Position numbers and translations under genes: made by a program. 64,000 nucleotides of DNA from Hofstenia miamia (taxonomy: Eukaryota > Xenacoelomorpha > Acoela > Hofsteniidae), in the NCBI GenBank assembly GCA_900660155.1, contig CABFPE010000115.1, positions 1,314,778 through 1,378,777 of the forward strand, read 5' to 3'. The stretch's first letter is position 1. Every line of letters begins with the position of its first letter. Below the pieces are notes generated by a model that saw nothing but the letters and a program-made list of their open reading frames with translations, was not told the origin of the DNA and made no database searches. This document shows positions 25,001-33,152 of this stretch, one piece after another.

Positions 25001-25353
25001 AGATACTTATGTATGACATAAATTTTAACAGTTATTTATGTTTAGATATGTCTCCTTTCCATCCCTTAAATATTGGAAAACGGCCTTCTGCGTTTACACC
25101 AATTAACAGATTTTATTCTTCTGTCTTAATAAAAAATGCTTCAAATTCGCCAAACACTCCAAAGAAACCGCATGTCCCTATTCAACAAAATTCTGCAAGG
25201 AGTCTTCAAGATTTAAATTGTATACGCTATCCTCTAAGCAATGGAACAGCGCCACCATTTAGAAGAGTTCCCTCAAACCAAAAGAACTCTTCCAGATCAT
25301 CCTCCAACGTTTCCTGTAGATGTCAAGTCACATGTGAGGGTCAACAAGTTTGA
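11902..25353 (+). CDS. SLC10 (sodium/bile-acid cotransporter) family protein, seven exons
   Basis: The spliced model is 11902-12238, 13206-13474, 14439-14610, 16358-16755, 18109-18344, 21240-21472 and 25046-25353: 1953 nt, 650 residues. Every junction is GT-AG and the phases (1,0,1,0,2,1) agree. The order is a hydrophobic signal (about residues 17-32), an ectodomain to about 150, a membrane domain at about 154-455 and a hydrophilic tail to 650. Family signatures are GCCPAEGNSN (225-234), MDGEVTLS (240-247), the MSMGWMPLN turn and FETGLQ (387-392). The last carries the Glu and Gln (E388, Q392) that ligate sodium in bacterial ASBT homologues. The family moves organic anions with sodium. The signal-plus-ectodomain layout resembles vertebrate SLC10A3/SLC10A5 more than SLC10A1/A2. 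The ATG at 11947 (residue 16) gives a more typical signal peptide and may be the true start. The substrate is unknown. The long tail is unusual for the family. An AATAAA lies at 25489-25494. Confidence 0.88.
13206..13474 (+). CDS. SLC10-like gene, exon 2 (end of ectodomain, first membrane segments)
   Basis: The acceptor TTTTAG|GC restores Gly113. The exon ends CCCTTG|GTAGGT in phase 0. It encodes the rest of the ectodomain and helices around residues 154-174 and 185-202, including MMGAEF, the position of MGLEL/MGMEL in SLC10 relatives. Confidence 0.85.
13720..14340 (-). pseudogene. LINE reverse transcriptase C-terminal fragment (intron 2)
   Basis: Read on the minus strand in several broken frames, this gives EIVVVEIVPVASRILGAM, then LDELGIPKWVEF. 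This resembles the conserved post-RT block VVPVVIGALG...LGIP near the C-terminus of some non-LTR retrotransposon polyproteins. EKYKMVKHRVE precedes it in the expected order. The copy has stops and frame changes, is clearly dead, and runs antisense to the host gene. Confidence 0.4.
14439..14610 (+). CDS. SLC10-like gene, exon 3 (core transport motif)
   Basis: The acceptor TGTTTAG|GCT is phase 0 and the donor ATGG|GTAAGT is phase 1. It encodes AAYLIGISLRMQSTQ, a membrane segment, then GCCPAEGNSN. The last corresponds to GCCPGGTxSN in SLC10A2, the discontinuous-helix region of the family fold. Confidence 0.88.
14720..15180 (-). pseudogene. LINE reverse transcriptase fragment (intron 3)
   Basis: On the minus strand, TIYKTFMRPSIEYAASV near 14.9 kb matches the LYKSFIRPVLEYASPVW-type block downstream of the palm in jockey/CR1-like LINE reverse transcriptases. 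More weakly similar sequence continues on both sides. It is interrupted by stops and is a dead fragment, antisense to the host gene. Confidence 0.45.
16358..16755 (+). CDS. SLC10-like gene, exon 4 (middle membrane domain)
   Basis: The acceptor ATTTAG|GC completes Gly260 and the donor CAG|GTAAGG is phase 0. It covers residues 261-392: WMPLNLF, several membrane helices (VEILIPILCGMLL; FRYFVAASIVFNTITITF; LIACTLLPLVGFTVGALVTF), and ends at the FETGLQ signature. Confidence 0.9.
16977..17239. repeat. Duplicated (TA)n plus 37-bp block around a single N (intron 4)
   Basis: A TA tract followed by TTCCGAATAACTGTTCTACA and the next 17 bases occurs at 16977-17043 and again at 17177-17239. The copies appear identical, and a single N at 17044 directly follows the first. 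This looks like an unmerged overlap from scaffolding rather than a biological duplication. It lies inside an intron, so the coding model is unaffected. Confidence 0.8.
18109..18344 (+). CDS. SLC10-like gene, exon 5 (last membrane helices)
   Basis: The acceptor TTTAG|GAT is phase 0 and the donor ACAA|GTTAGT is phase 2. It encodes DAYLVVLIIHSL, an extracellular-type loop with LTADM, a final hydrophobic helix (SHIIAIILYIIHKCAV), then charged sequence beginning the cytosolic tail (residues 393-470). Confidence 0.85.
18699..20440 (+). pseudogene. LINE reverse transcriptase remnant in intron 5
   Basis: Several blocks lie in family order on the + strand. TIVTVAFLDYSSAYNTVLQNKLL at 18750-18820 is the RT block with the first catalytic Asp. 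KYSDDTRITG at about 19770 is the palm box, with SDD for the usual ADD. IKYLGVMLNKNFNWNNHV starts at 19996 and MYVIQLYTYASVAW lies at about 20150. The order and wording fit a jockey/CR1-type element. The copy is split by about 650 bp of unrelated sequence (19.02-19.66 kb, including a TA tract) and has several frame changes and stops. It is in the same orientation as the host gene. Confidence 0.75.
20595..20881. mobile_element. hAT-type MITE, 287 bp, with perfect 8-bp target duplication
   Basis: The element begins CAGGCCCGTGA and ends TCACGGCCCTG, inverted copies of each other. It is bounded by the exact direct repeat CTTTTCTA at 20587-20594 and 20882-20889. An 8-bp duplication and CAGG-type ends are the hAT hallmark. 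It has no coding capacity. Its last 80 bp are much richer in G+C than the surroundings. It sits in intron 5 of the SLC10-like gene. Confidence 0.82.
21240..21472 (+). CDS. SLC10-like gene, exon 6 (acidic cytosolic tail)
   Basis: The acceptor AATTTTAG|G gives the one base needed to complete Lys471, and the donor GCAA|GTATGT is phase 1. It encodes a strongly acidic, disordered-looking region (EEEVVEAEEEIK; DEQEIDESNENF) and serine/threonine-rich sequence (SSTSTPSPR). There is no family motif here; the exon is assigned by phase, order, good splice sites and the lack of another host for it. Confidence 0.68.
21717..22960 (+). mobile_element. Tc1/mariner-superfamily transposon, both ends present, inactive (intron 6)
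   Basis: The terminal repeats are ACGGGTGTTCACTAGAAATT at 21717 and its near-complement ending ..CACCCGT at 22960, with TA on each side (21715-21716 and 22961-22962). Inside is a transposase reading from about 21860 to 22830. An N-terminal helix-turn-helix region (GLSQREISKKF) is followed by DKSYFTLSHNSIASN, KLETKVLVWIAVSDSGIGK, LAVNKEIYSDKCI and LRSIEDFLSIFKKDVY, the last DDE box. The usual block around the second Asp (FWPDLASSHYA) is missing. The frame changes there and at least one more time, so the protein is dead. TIRs of this quality suggest moderate age. Confidence 0.88.
24798..24897. other. Assembly gap, 100 N, inside a (TA)n tract
   Basis: One hundred Ns, the common placeholder length, flanked by TA dinucleotides on both sides (24771-24797 on the left). 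The true size is unknown; it is probably an unresolved long TA tract in intron 6 of the SLC10-like gene. Confidence 0.95.
25046..25353 (+). CDS. SLC10-like gene, exon 7 (C-terminal tail and stop)
   Basis: The acceptor TTTAG|AT completes Asn549 and the exon ends in TGA. It encodes 101 residues of basic, proline-, serine- and asparagine-rich tail (PLNIGKRPSAFTPINRF; SRSSSNVSCRCQ). It shows no domain. The phase match and clear coding look support it as the terminal exon; it could instead belong to an alternative transcript. Confidence 0.65.
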
Positions 25354-25521
25354 GAATAGTTCCAATTTCTTTTACACGTTTTTCTATTTTTGAAGTAAAA
25401 TTTCATTTTACAAATTTTATTGAAGCACTTTGTGAAGAAATTATAATTTTTCTTTTTTGAAATCTAGTAACTAGTTTCAGTTATTATTAATAAATTGAAT
25501 ATTTTTCCCGATACTTAAGAG

Positions 25522-25525
<4 letters not shown>

Positions 25526-25574
<49 letters not shown>
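25526..25574. repeat. (TA)n microsatellite downstream of the SLC10-like gene
   Basis: About 49 bp of pure TA, 170 bp past the stop codon and shortly after the AATAAA at 25489-25494. Confidence 0.95.
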
Positions 25575-25577
<3 letters not shown>

Positions 25578-25689
25578 GTGTTCCAGGTAATATAAATTAA
25601 TATCCATAAAATATAAATAAAGATGTCAAAAATATAAATAAGAATCCCAAAAATAAATATAAAGCTCCTAAAAATATAAAGAAAACAAA

Positions 25690-26045
25690 ACAAGACTATA
25701 TATAAAGTTTAGTTATTGGTATTGCTGATTCCAAAAATTGTTTTCCATATGTGCTCGTAGTAGTTATCCATGTTGTAGCATTGAAACTGATGAAGAATGC
25801 TGATGATATTTGCTTTCAACAAGTTTTTGATGGAAGCTCTGTGTCTGATTGAGTTTCAATTTGCTTTAATTTTAGAAAAATGATTTTCAATTGGATTCAG
25901 TTCGAGCGAGTAAGAAGGCAGAAATAGTACTTCTACATTCATAGTGCCGTATAGCAGTTGTTTTATGAATAGAGCAATTATCCATAATCAATATTGGTCT
26001 ACCGTTAAAGACTCCTTTTCTTTCACATTCTTCGAGAAATTGCAA
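25690..26045 (-). pseudogene. DDE transposase fragment (IS630/Tc1-like superfamily)
   Basis: On the minus strand, ALQFLEECERKGVFNG then PILIMDNCSIHKT (catalytic Asp) is followed, after one frame change, by SLELNPIENHFSKIK (last catalytic residue and ENxxSxxK box) and YYEHMENNF. Block order and spacing match the C-terminal half of DDE-type transposases of the IS630/Tc1 group. The N-terminal half was not found; it may once have run under the adjacent hAT remnant. It is truncated and broken by at least one frameshift. Confidence 0.7.
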
Positions 26046-27633
26046 TGCCAAAGCACACAAGTTTTGAGTGCCAGTTAAATGAGGCGCATTTTAAGTTGTT
26101 GTCACAAAAGAAATGCTACGAATGCCTAGTTTGTAAGAAAGATTTTCCAGGCATAACTGGGAACAACTTTTTCTTGGGATCAAGGGATTATTTGCGTCTA
26201 GTTCATCAAGAGGACTATTCAAACAAAGCTTATAGATTCTTTCCAGTCTCTTCTTGACAATAGGTATGTAGCTGTTAATTCTTCCACGAATGATAGAAAT
26301 ATGATAGTTAAAACCTTTGAAAAAACAGCTCTGCCAGTCAACATCTTTAGAAGCAAGGAAAGTCGTGAGTTTTTGGAGGCAATACACACATGCAATAAAA
26401 TTCCGGGTTTCAAAACTATTGAAAGTTGCATGCATGAAGAATCTGTGAAGCAATTAGAGCTATTAAAAACAAAGGATTTCTACAGTGTACAGCTGGATCA
26501 CTGGAAATCGTCATCTTTCTTATACATAAAAAAACTTACCTGCTGTTGAAAGTGAAGGGACACAAAACCATGGACAGTACAGTACTCTGGATTCGAATCT
26601 GTGTATCGTTGACGTCATTGGAACATATTCTCTTTGTTTATAATATTTGTTGGCAAATACATTTGTTTATTGTATAAAATGTAGCCAATTTTTTTATTTG
26701 CGTATTTGCATGGACTAACTTAGTTTACATGTATTATTTGCTTTTTGTTAATGTACATGACTTGCTTATTTGCATGGACTAACTTAGTTTACATGTATTA
26801 TTTATTTTTGTTAATGCACATGGCTTACTTATTTATATGACCTTACTTAGTTTACATGTTTCATTTTACATACTGGTTCTTATTAACATATATGACATTG
26901 GAAATATCACATTAATTTAGTTTATATGTTTATTTTACATGCTTGCTTCTTTTTACTAACATATATGATATTGGAAATACCACATTAATTTAGTTTATAT
27001 ATTTATTTTACATACTTGTTTTATTCGATAAAATTTAATAACAAATGTTTGAATCAGAGAGATAATAATACTTGTTAAAAGCGTAATGTTTTATTTCAGT
27101 AATAATACAAAATAATTTTTCGGAACTAGTTAATGCAAAAACTCGCAATTTCTAATATTTAATAAGCATACATGGTAAAACCCACATACGTGTTTAAGCC
27201 CAGACAAAAATGTAATTTATTCTACACTTTGCTTATAATGACCATATATATCTTACTATTAAATTTGTCTGTTGTGTTAGTTTATCATCATGGTTGTTGA
27301 GGGAATTCTGTAGGAAACAAACACAATGTGCATTTACACATTATGAATTTCAAATGTTAGCATCTAAATTAATGGTTAATATACAAATCAAACGAGATGA
27401 CATTCACAATATAAAACACATGACAACTAAATGTTTAAATAAATTCAATTAAAAATGTGTATTAATAAACAAACGACTTTCTATTTATGATAAAGTCAAT
27501 AATAAATTTAACATCAGACAGCAAATTCGCAGCAATTTATTAAAGTAAAATTGATTCCATTTTAAAAGAAATAACTGTAAAACTAACTAGAGATAATATT
27601 GCACAAAAGTGTTAAGAATCAAAAACAATATCN

Positions 27634-28196
27634 ATTATAAAATTTTATTGATGTCTTTTATATTAAGAATTAAATAAATACCCCGTATATGACTTTTCCA
27701 CATTTGTAGACTTACATTTTTTCCGATGTTTTTCACGTTTGTGACTTAAATTTCTTTTCCAAAGTTTTTTCACATTTGTAACATACATGTTTTTTTACAA
27801 TGTTTTTCCATGTTTATGACTTACATTTCTTTTCAGATGTTTTTTCACATTTGTGACTTACATTTCTTTTCTGACGATTTCACATTCTCAGACTTACATT
27901 TTTTTTCCGACCTTTTTCCTTTCTTTGAGTTTACATGGCTTATGACTTTTCTATGTTTGTAGACATCAAGCCATACTTTAAGTACTGATATAGATTTAAT
28001 TTTTCCTTTCAGTACTGATATAAATTTAATTTTTCCATTTGTATACATGAATTAATTCAACTGATTAAATTAGTCAAAATCATTGTAAAAACTGAATATT
28101 GTGTTAAAATTAAGATATCTTTTCATCATTGAACAAAATGAAAATTTCATGAGGTTATTAGTATAAACTTTCAAGAATGAGTAAGAAAAACGTTAA
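27634..28196. repeat. 563-bp exact duplicate of 28791-29353, bracketed by single Ns (probable misassembly)
   Basis: This block looks identical to 28791-29353 (offset 1157 bp) and is bounded by N at 27633 and N at 28197. In the partner arm of the inverted repeat, the corresponding place holds about 60 bp of different sequence (29711-29770). The block therefore interrupts an otherwise continuous arm. It is probably a misplaced contig or gap fill. Confidence 0.85.
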
Positions 28197-28790
28197 NTTT
28201 GTTTCATAAATGTGAAATCCCATTATTCCGCTCTATGTAAGTTGTATGCTTTCATAGTTTCAACATAGTTTATCTATGGCCATTGTTTGACTGCCAGAAT
28301 GTAAACGCCATTGTTTGACTGCCAGAATGTAAACAACTATAAACACAGTAAAATTCCATTATACTGCTGTGTGTACAATCTCTCTACAGACAATGCGTAA
28401 TTTGTTATCTATTGTTCAAATGTCAAAAATTTATCCATTCGTAGAGATTCATATCTACCAAACATGAAGTCCAAATCAATTTAACAATTAATTAAAACAT
28501 TTTCAAATCATATAAAACTAGAATTTTTTCACAAGTTGGAAAACAATCTCAAAAATGTTAATAAATTAAAACATCTATGGTAAAAATGAAATAAATATGT
28601 TTTCAATATGTTTTTCTTGTTGAATTCAAGAATAAAATATTTGCAAGTAGGAATTTTTATATGAAACGTTTCAAGAGTGTTGATAACATGGTTTGTTATT
28701 AGTGCCGTAAATTGGTTGTTATCATTTATTGATACACATATATACAAAACATTTAAAAATATAAATGTTATATTATAAGAAATTGCTTTC

Positions 28791-29353
28791 ATTATAAAAT
28801 TTTATTGATGTCTTTTATATTAAGAATTAAATAAATACCCCGTATATGACTTTTCCACATTTGTAGACTTACATTTTTTCCGATGTTTTTCACGTTTGTG
28901 ACTTAAATTTCTTTTCCAAAGTTTTTTCACATTTGTAACATACATGTTTTTTTACAATGTTTTTCCATGTTTATGACTTACATTTCTTTTCAGATGTTTT
29001 TTCACATTTGTGACTTACATTTCTTTTCTGACGATTTCACATTCTCAGACTTACATTTTTTTTCCGACCTTTTTCCTTTCTTTGAGTTTACATGGCTTAT
29101 GACTTTTCTATGTTTGTAGACATCAAGCCATACTTTAAGTACTGATATAGATTTAATTTTTCCTTTCAGTACTGATATAAATTTAATTTTTCCATTTGTA
29201 TACATGAATTAATTCAACTGATTAAATTAGTCAAAATCATTGTAAAAACTGAATATTGTGTTAAAATTAAGATATCTTTTCATCATTGAACAAAATGAAA
29301 ATTTCATGAGGTTATTAGTATAAACTTTCAAGAATGAGTAAGAAAAACGTTAA
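28791..29353. repeat. Loop segment with a minisatellite of about 38 bp
   Basis: This is the presumed genuine copy of the 563-bp block. Between about 28850 and 29080 a unit near GACTTACATTTCTTTTC..TTTTTTCACATTTGT repeats six or so times with variation. On the minus strand the repeat reads as Lys/Ser-rich sequence (KKCKS), which is a by-product of the repeat and not a gene. Confidence 0.75.
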
Positions 29354-31610
29354 TGCACAAAAATACGAGTAATCTTTATTGTAAATTCAGATTTTATTTT
29401 ATTTCAGATTTTATTTATAAAAATAAATATTTTATTATGTTGATTTCAATCAATGTTTAAAAAGGTTTGAATTGTTTCACAGAAAGTACATGTGGTTAAA
29501 AAATGATATATTTATTAGTCTTTACATAATAAAAATTTGTTTGCTTTCCCAAATAGTATTTAACATTTAGGAGATGCCAACTAAAAGAATAGTTTATAGT
29601 TGTTTACATTCTGGCAGTAAAACAATGGCCATAGATAAACTATGTTGAAACTATGAAAGCATAAAACTTACATAGAGTGGAATAATGGGATTTCACATTT
29701 ATGAAACAAAGACAACTACTCTGAAAGATTTCAAACTTTTTACTAAGCTATTTTTATAATTCAATCTCAGATATTGTTTTTGATTTTTAATGCTTTTCTG
29801 CAATATTATCTCTAGTTAGTTTTACAGATATTTCTTTTAAAACAGAATCAATTTTACTTTAATAAATTGCTGCGAATTTGCTGTCCGATGTTAAATTTAT
29901 TATAGACTTTATCATAAATAGAAAGTTGTTTGTTTATATATACACATTTTTAATTGAATTTATTTGAACTTTTATTTATCATGTGTTTTATATTGTGAAT
30001 GTCATCTCATTTGACTTGTATATTAACCATTAATTTAGATGCTACCATTTGAAATTCATAATGTGTAAATGCACATTGCATTTGTTTCCTACAGAATTCC
30101 CTCAACAACAATGATAATAAAATAACACAACAGACAAATTTAATAGTAAGATGTATATGATCATTATAAGCAAAGTGTAGAATAAATTACATTTTTGTCT
30201 TGTCTTAAACACTAATGTGGGTTCTACCATGTATGTTTATTAAATATTAGAAATTGCGAGTTGTTGCATAAACTAGTTCCGAAAAATTATTTTGTATTAT
30301 TACTGAAATAAGACATTACACTTTTAATGAGTATTATTATCTCTCTGATTCAAACATTTGTTATTAAATTTTACCGAATAAAACAGGTATGTAAAATAAA
30401 TATATAAACTTAATTAATGTGGTATTTCCAATATCATGTATGTTAGTAAAAAGAAGCAAGTATGTAAAATAAACATATAAACTAAATTAATGTGATATTT
30501 CCAATGTCATATATGTTAATAAAAAGAAGCAAGTATGTAAAATAAACATATAAACTACATTAATGTGATATTTCCAATGTCATGTATGTTAATAAAAACC
30601 AGTATGTAAAATGAAACATGTAAACTAAGTAAGGTCATATAAATAAGTAAGTCATGTGCATTAACAAAAATATATAATACATGTAAACTAAGTTAATCCA
30701 TGCAAATAAGTAAGTCATGTACATGTAAATTAACAAAAAGCAAATAATACACGTAAACTAAGTTAGTCCATGCAAATAAGCAAGTCATGTACATTAACAA
30801 AAAGCAAGTAATACATGTAAACTAAGTTAGTCCATGCAAATACGCAAGTAAAAAATTGGCTACATTTTATACAATAAACAAATGTATTTGCCAACACATA
30901 TTATAAACAAAGAGAATATTTTCCAATGATGTCAATGATACACAGATGGCCAAAATATACAATTACATCACAGACATCCCCACCAGGGTCAAAGATCAAT
31001 TTGTGAAACAAACTTCACTCGGTTTTATTATACTGATGTTAAATTTGGGAAAAATATTTAAGAGCAGCAAGCCCATTGCTGAACAAATTCTTGCACAAAT
31101 GTGACCTCTTAAAAAATCTCTTCAACACATAATCAGCAATGAAAACATTCCTTACACAGTAGCAAATTGTTATTGTACATGACACTTTCCCGACGCATGG
31201 AAAATTTTCCTGACCCAATTGTGGCAGGTGCTTTAGTGAACCCACAAGGAAACTCACTGTATTTTTTGACCAACTGAGAGGAAACAAGAGCAAAGTTACC
31301 TGCACCAAAAAGTTAGCAAGGACATTGCTATTGAGGTTGATAAAATCATTGTGTGGTCAACCCCAAAAAGAACCAACTACTTTAGCTGATGAGCAGAAAT
31401 ACTTTCTGGACTGCATTTACTTTTTTTTCGCAAAACAAGGTTTGCTATTCTTTATTTTCAAAGACCACCAAGCCTCTTCTTGGAATTTTGCTGTCTACAC
31501 CAACTTCTGAAAAAGCTTTCTCAAGAGCAGGCTACTTATCACAATCAAGAAAATACAGACTTAGTTTGAAAAACATAAAATTGCATTTGATTTTGTCATC
31601 TAGCTAAAAG

Positions 31611-32370
31611 ATTTTGTAGAAAAGAGTTTGCTACATGTTAGTGCAATTTTGCGTTTTATATTGCTGAAATCGTTTTTCTATTGTATTCAACTAAAATGAG
31701 TTAAACAGATATGTTATTTTAATATAAATACATTTTCCAGTTTGAAGATATGTTTAAAAAATAAAATGGGACATCACTGCATGAATATTATCTTCTCTTA
31801 GTAATTCTCCTAATCTTTTCTGAGTAAGTGAATAATGTTTATGACAGATTTCAACAACTTTCTCTTTGAGTACATCTTTGTTTTTCATTTTTTGCCCAGT
31901 AATCACTATATGTTAGTTCTTTGTTCTTCTTAATGAGTCATATCTATTGGAAATAGTCATGTTTAGATCAAAATCGTGATTATTCTGGTGAATTTTAATG
32001 AAAGTTTAGCCAATATCTATCCATGTTTTATGCTCAGATGCAAAAATGATTGCTTTGATTTCAAACTTGTTTTTTATTATAAAGGTATATTTATTGTTGA
32101 ATTTACTGAGTATGCATTTAAATTTGGGTTTTTATTCAAAACTTGGTATTGTGTAGCTATGTTTGTGTGAATTTATTCAGTGAAGACTTATTAAGTTTCC
32201 TATTTCCAATCAATAATTAGTGACATGGCGTCTTTAAACAGCTTAGATTTCAAATACATCTTCACATACAAAAATTGGTATGAATTTGACCCTTGAATTT
32301 ATTGTTTTCACATTCTTCACATTTGTACTAACTTGTAATACTTATTAAAAATCGTATTTTACACAATATT
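31611..32370. other. No feature recognised
   Basis: AT-rich sequence after the hAT remnant, with no convincing ORF, repeat end or RNA gene. Confidence 0.4.
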
Positions 32371-32569
32371 TTGTAGCATCGCTGGTAGTTGTTACTATTT
32401 ATCGGCCAGACCTCGTGCTTTTCTTGTTAGTGACTGGTAGTTATAATATTTGTACATATTGTAAATATTGTATATATAAAGCTGAAAGCATTTTGTAAAT
32501 AGAAATAGTTTGAACTGTATTCTCTTTGAGTTCGCTAGAATCACACCCCAGTGATTCTACAATAATTCT
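32370..32569 (+). mobile_element. Possible LTR fragment (fossil)
   Basis: This short segment has a TATATAAAG promoter-like motif at about 32472 and ends in GTGATTCTACA. The reverse complement of that end (TGTAGAATCAC) matches the start of the LTRs at 36531 and 38909. It may be the end of a related LTR in the opposite orientation. It is incomplete, with no start found and no attached coding region. Confidence 0.35.
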
Positions 32570-32891
32570 TCTCTCATGCTAAATTTGAATGTGAATTGCA
32601 TGTTAAATTAATAGCTGGGTAAAACTTTGACATTTATCAGTTAGATAATACTATAGATTTTTACCTATTAAAATTAAATTATTTAGCTGAAATTGACCAT
32701 TTTGAGTAGCAACATTCTAGTAAAATTTGAAATTATTTAATTGCCTAAAATTATTGACTTCCAGCCTTAAGGTCTTGCAAAGTTTATTGGTTCTTGATTT
32801 TAATTGGATCCCTTGATTTTAGTGAGTATAAAACCCTGGTATCCTTTTGAAAAATTATTACATGTTTTAAAATCAGAAATAACTTGATAAG

Positions 32892-33152
32892 ATGGTCAAC
32901 AAAGAAATTTACAGGAGGGGAAAACTCATGAAAGCTCTCCAAGATGTCAGTGATAATCCTATTGACAAAAAAATTTCCCTGATTGATCTTCAAATCAGGG
33001 AATGGCATGAGGTCATGGATGGGACCTCAATGGAAACAAAATATGGTCACACTATAAAGATAAAACTAAACACTAATGAATATTGTTATTTACCTTGTTG
33101 TTATGCCTGCAAGATCAAAGATGAGGATGTGCCCTTGTTGATTGGGGGGTAA
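32892..33152 (+). CDS. Small unassigned ORF, 86 codons
   Basis: Starts MVNKEIYRRGKLMKAL and ends LLIGG. The middle (SLIDLQIREWH .. ETKYGHTIKIKLNTNEYCYLP) has the rhythm of small OB-fold-like proteins with a TKYG..I.L.L....LP pattern, which I associate with repeat-encoded proteins in invertebrates. I cannot name the family. The ORF is open although its surroundings are AT-rich and stop-rich, and it lies in the CG-free block. It may be a repeat-borne gene fragment rather than a host gene. Confidence 0.35.
   Translation: MVNKEIYRRGKLMKALQDVSDNPIDKKISLIDLQIREWHEVMDGTSMETKYGHTIKIKLNTNEYCYLPCCYACKIKDEDVPLLIGG

Larger units (their letters stand above)
26597..30990. repeat. Foldback-like unit: two long inverted arms with tandem subrepeats
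   Basis: The left arm (26597-27632 plus 28198-28345) is the inverted copy of the right arm (29594-30960) with roughly 5% visible differences. Both arms contain a tandem array of a unit of about 64 bp (ATTTGCATGGACTAACTTAG ..), seen at 26701-27010 and 30390-30850. The loop (28346-29593) holds a second minisatellite. Long inverted repeats built of tandem subrepeats are typical of foldback elements. The outer end of the right arm recurs at 34930-35190, so the family is dispersed. There is no transposase in the arms and no clear target duplication. Confidence 0.7.
26045..31610 (+). mobile_element. hAT transposon remnant split by a large inverted-repeat unit
   Basis: Two + strand pieces fit the two ends of one hAT-type transposase. 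At 26110-26257, CYECLVCKKDFPGITGNN with a later H and Y could be a BED-type zinc finger. At 26301-26549, LPVNIFRSKESREFLEAI and IPGFKTIESCM, then VQLDHWKSS, match the start of the hAT catalytic region. At about 31480-31600, STPTSEKAFSRAGYL and RYRLSLKNIKLHLIL match the C-terminal hAT dimerisation block. Most of the catalytic core between them is gone, replaced by the inverted-repeat unit at 26597-30990, and the C-terminal part has stops and frame changes. It is dead. That both pieces come from one copy is an inference. Confidence 0.6.

Noticed and set aside
27845-28048. Two identical 67-codon Lys/Ser-rich ORFs (also at 29002-29205)
   Set aside because: They are translations of a minisatellite inside a repeat, and the first copy is probably an assembly duplicate.
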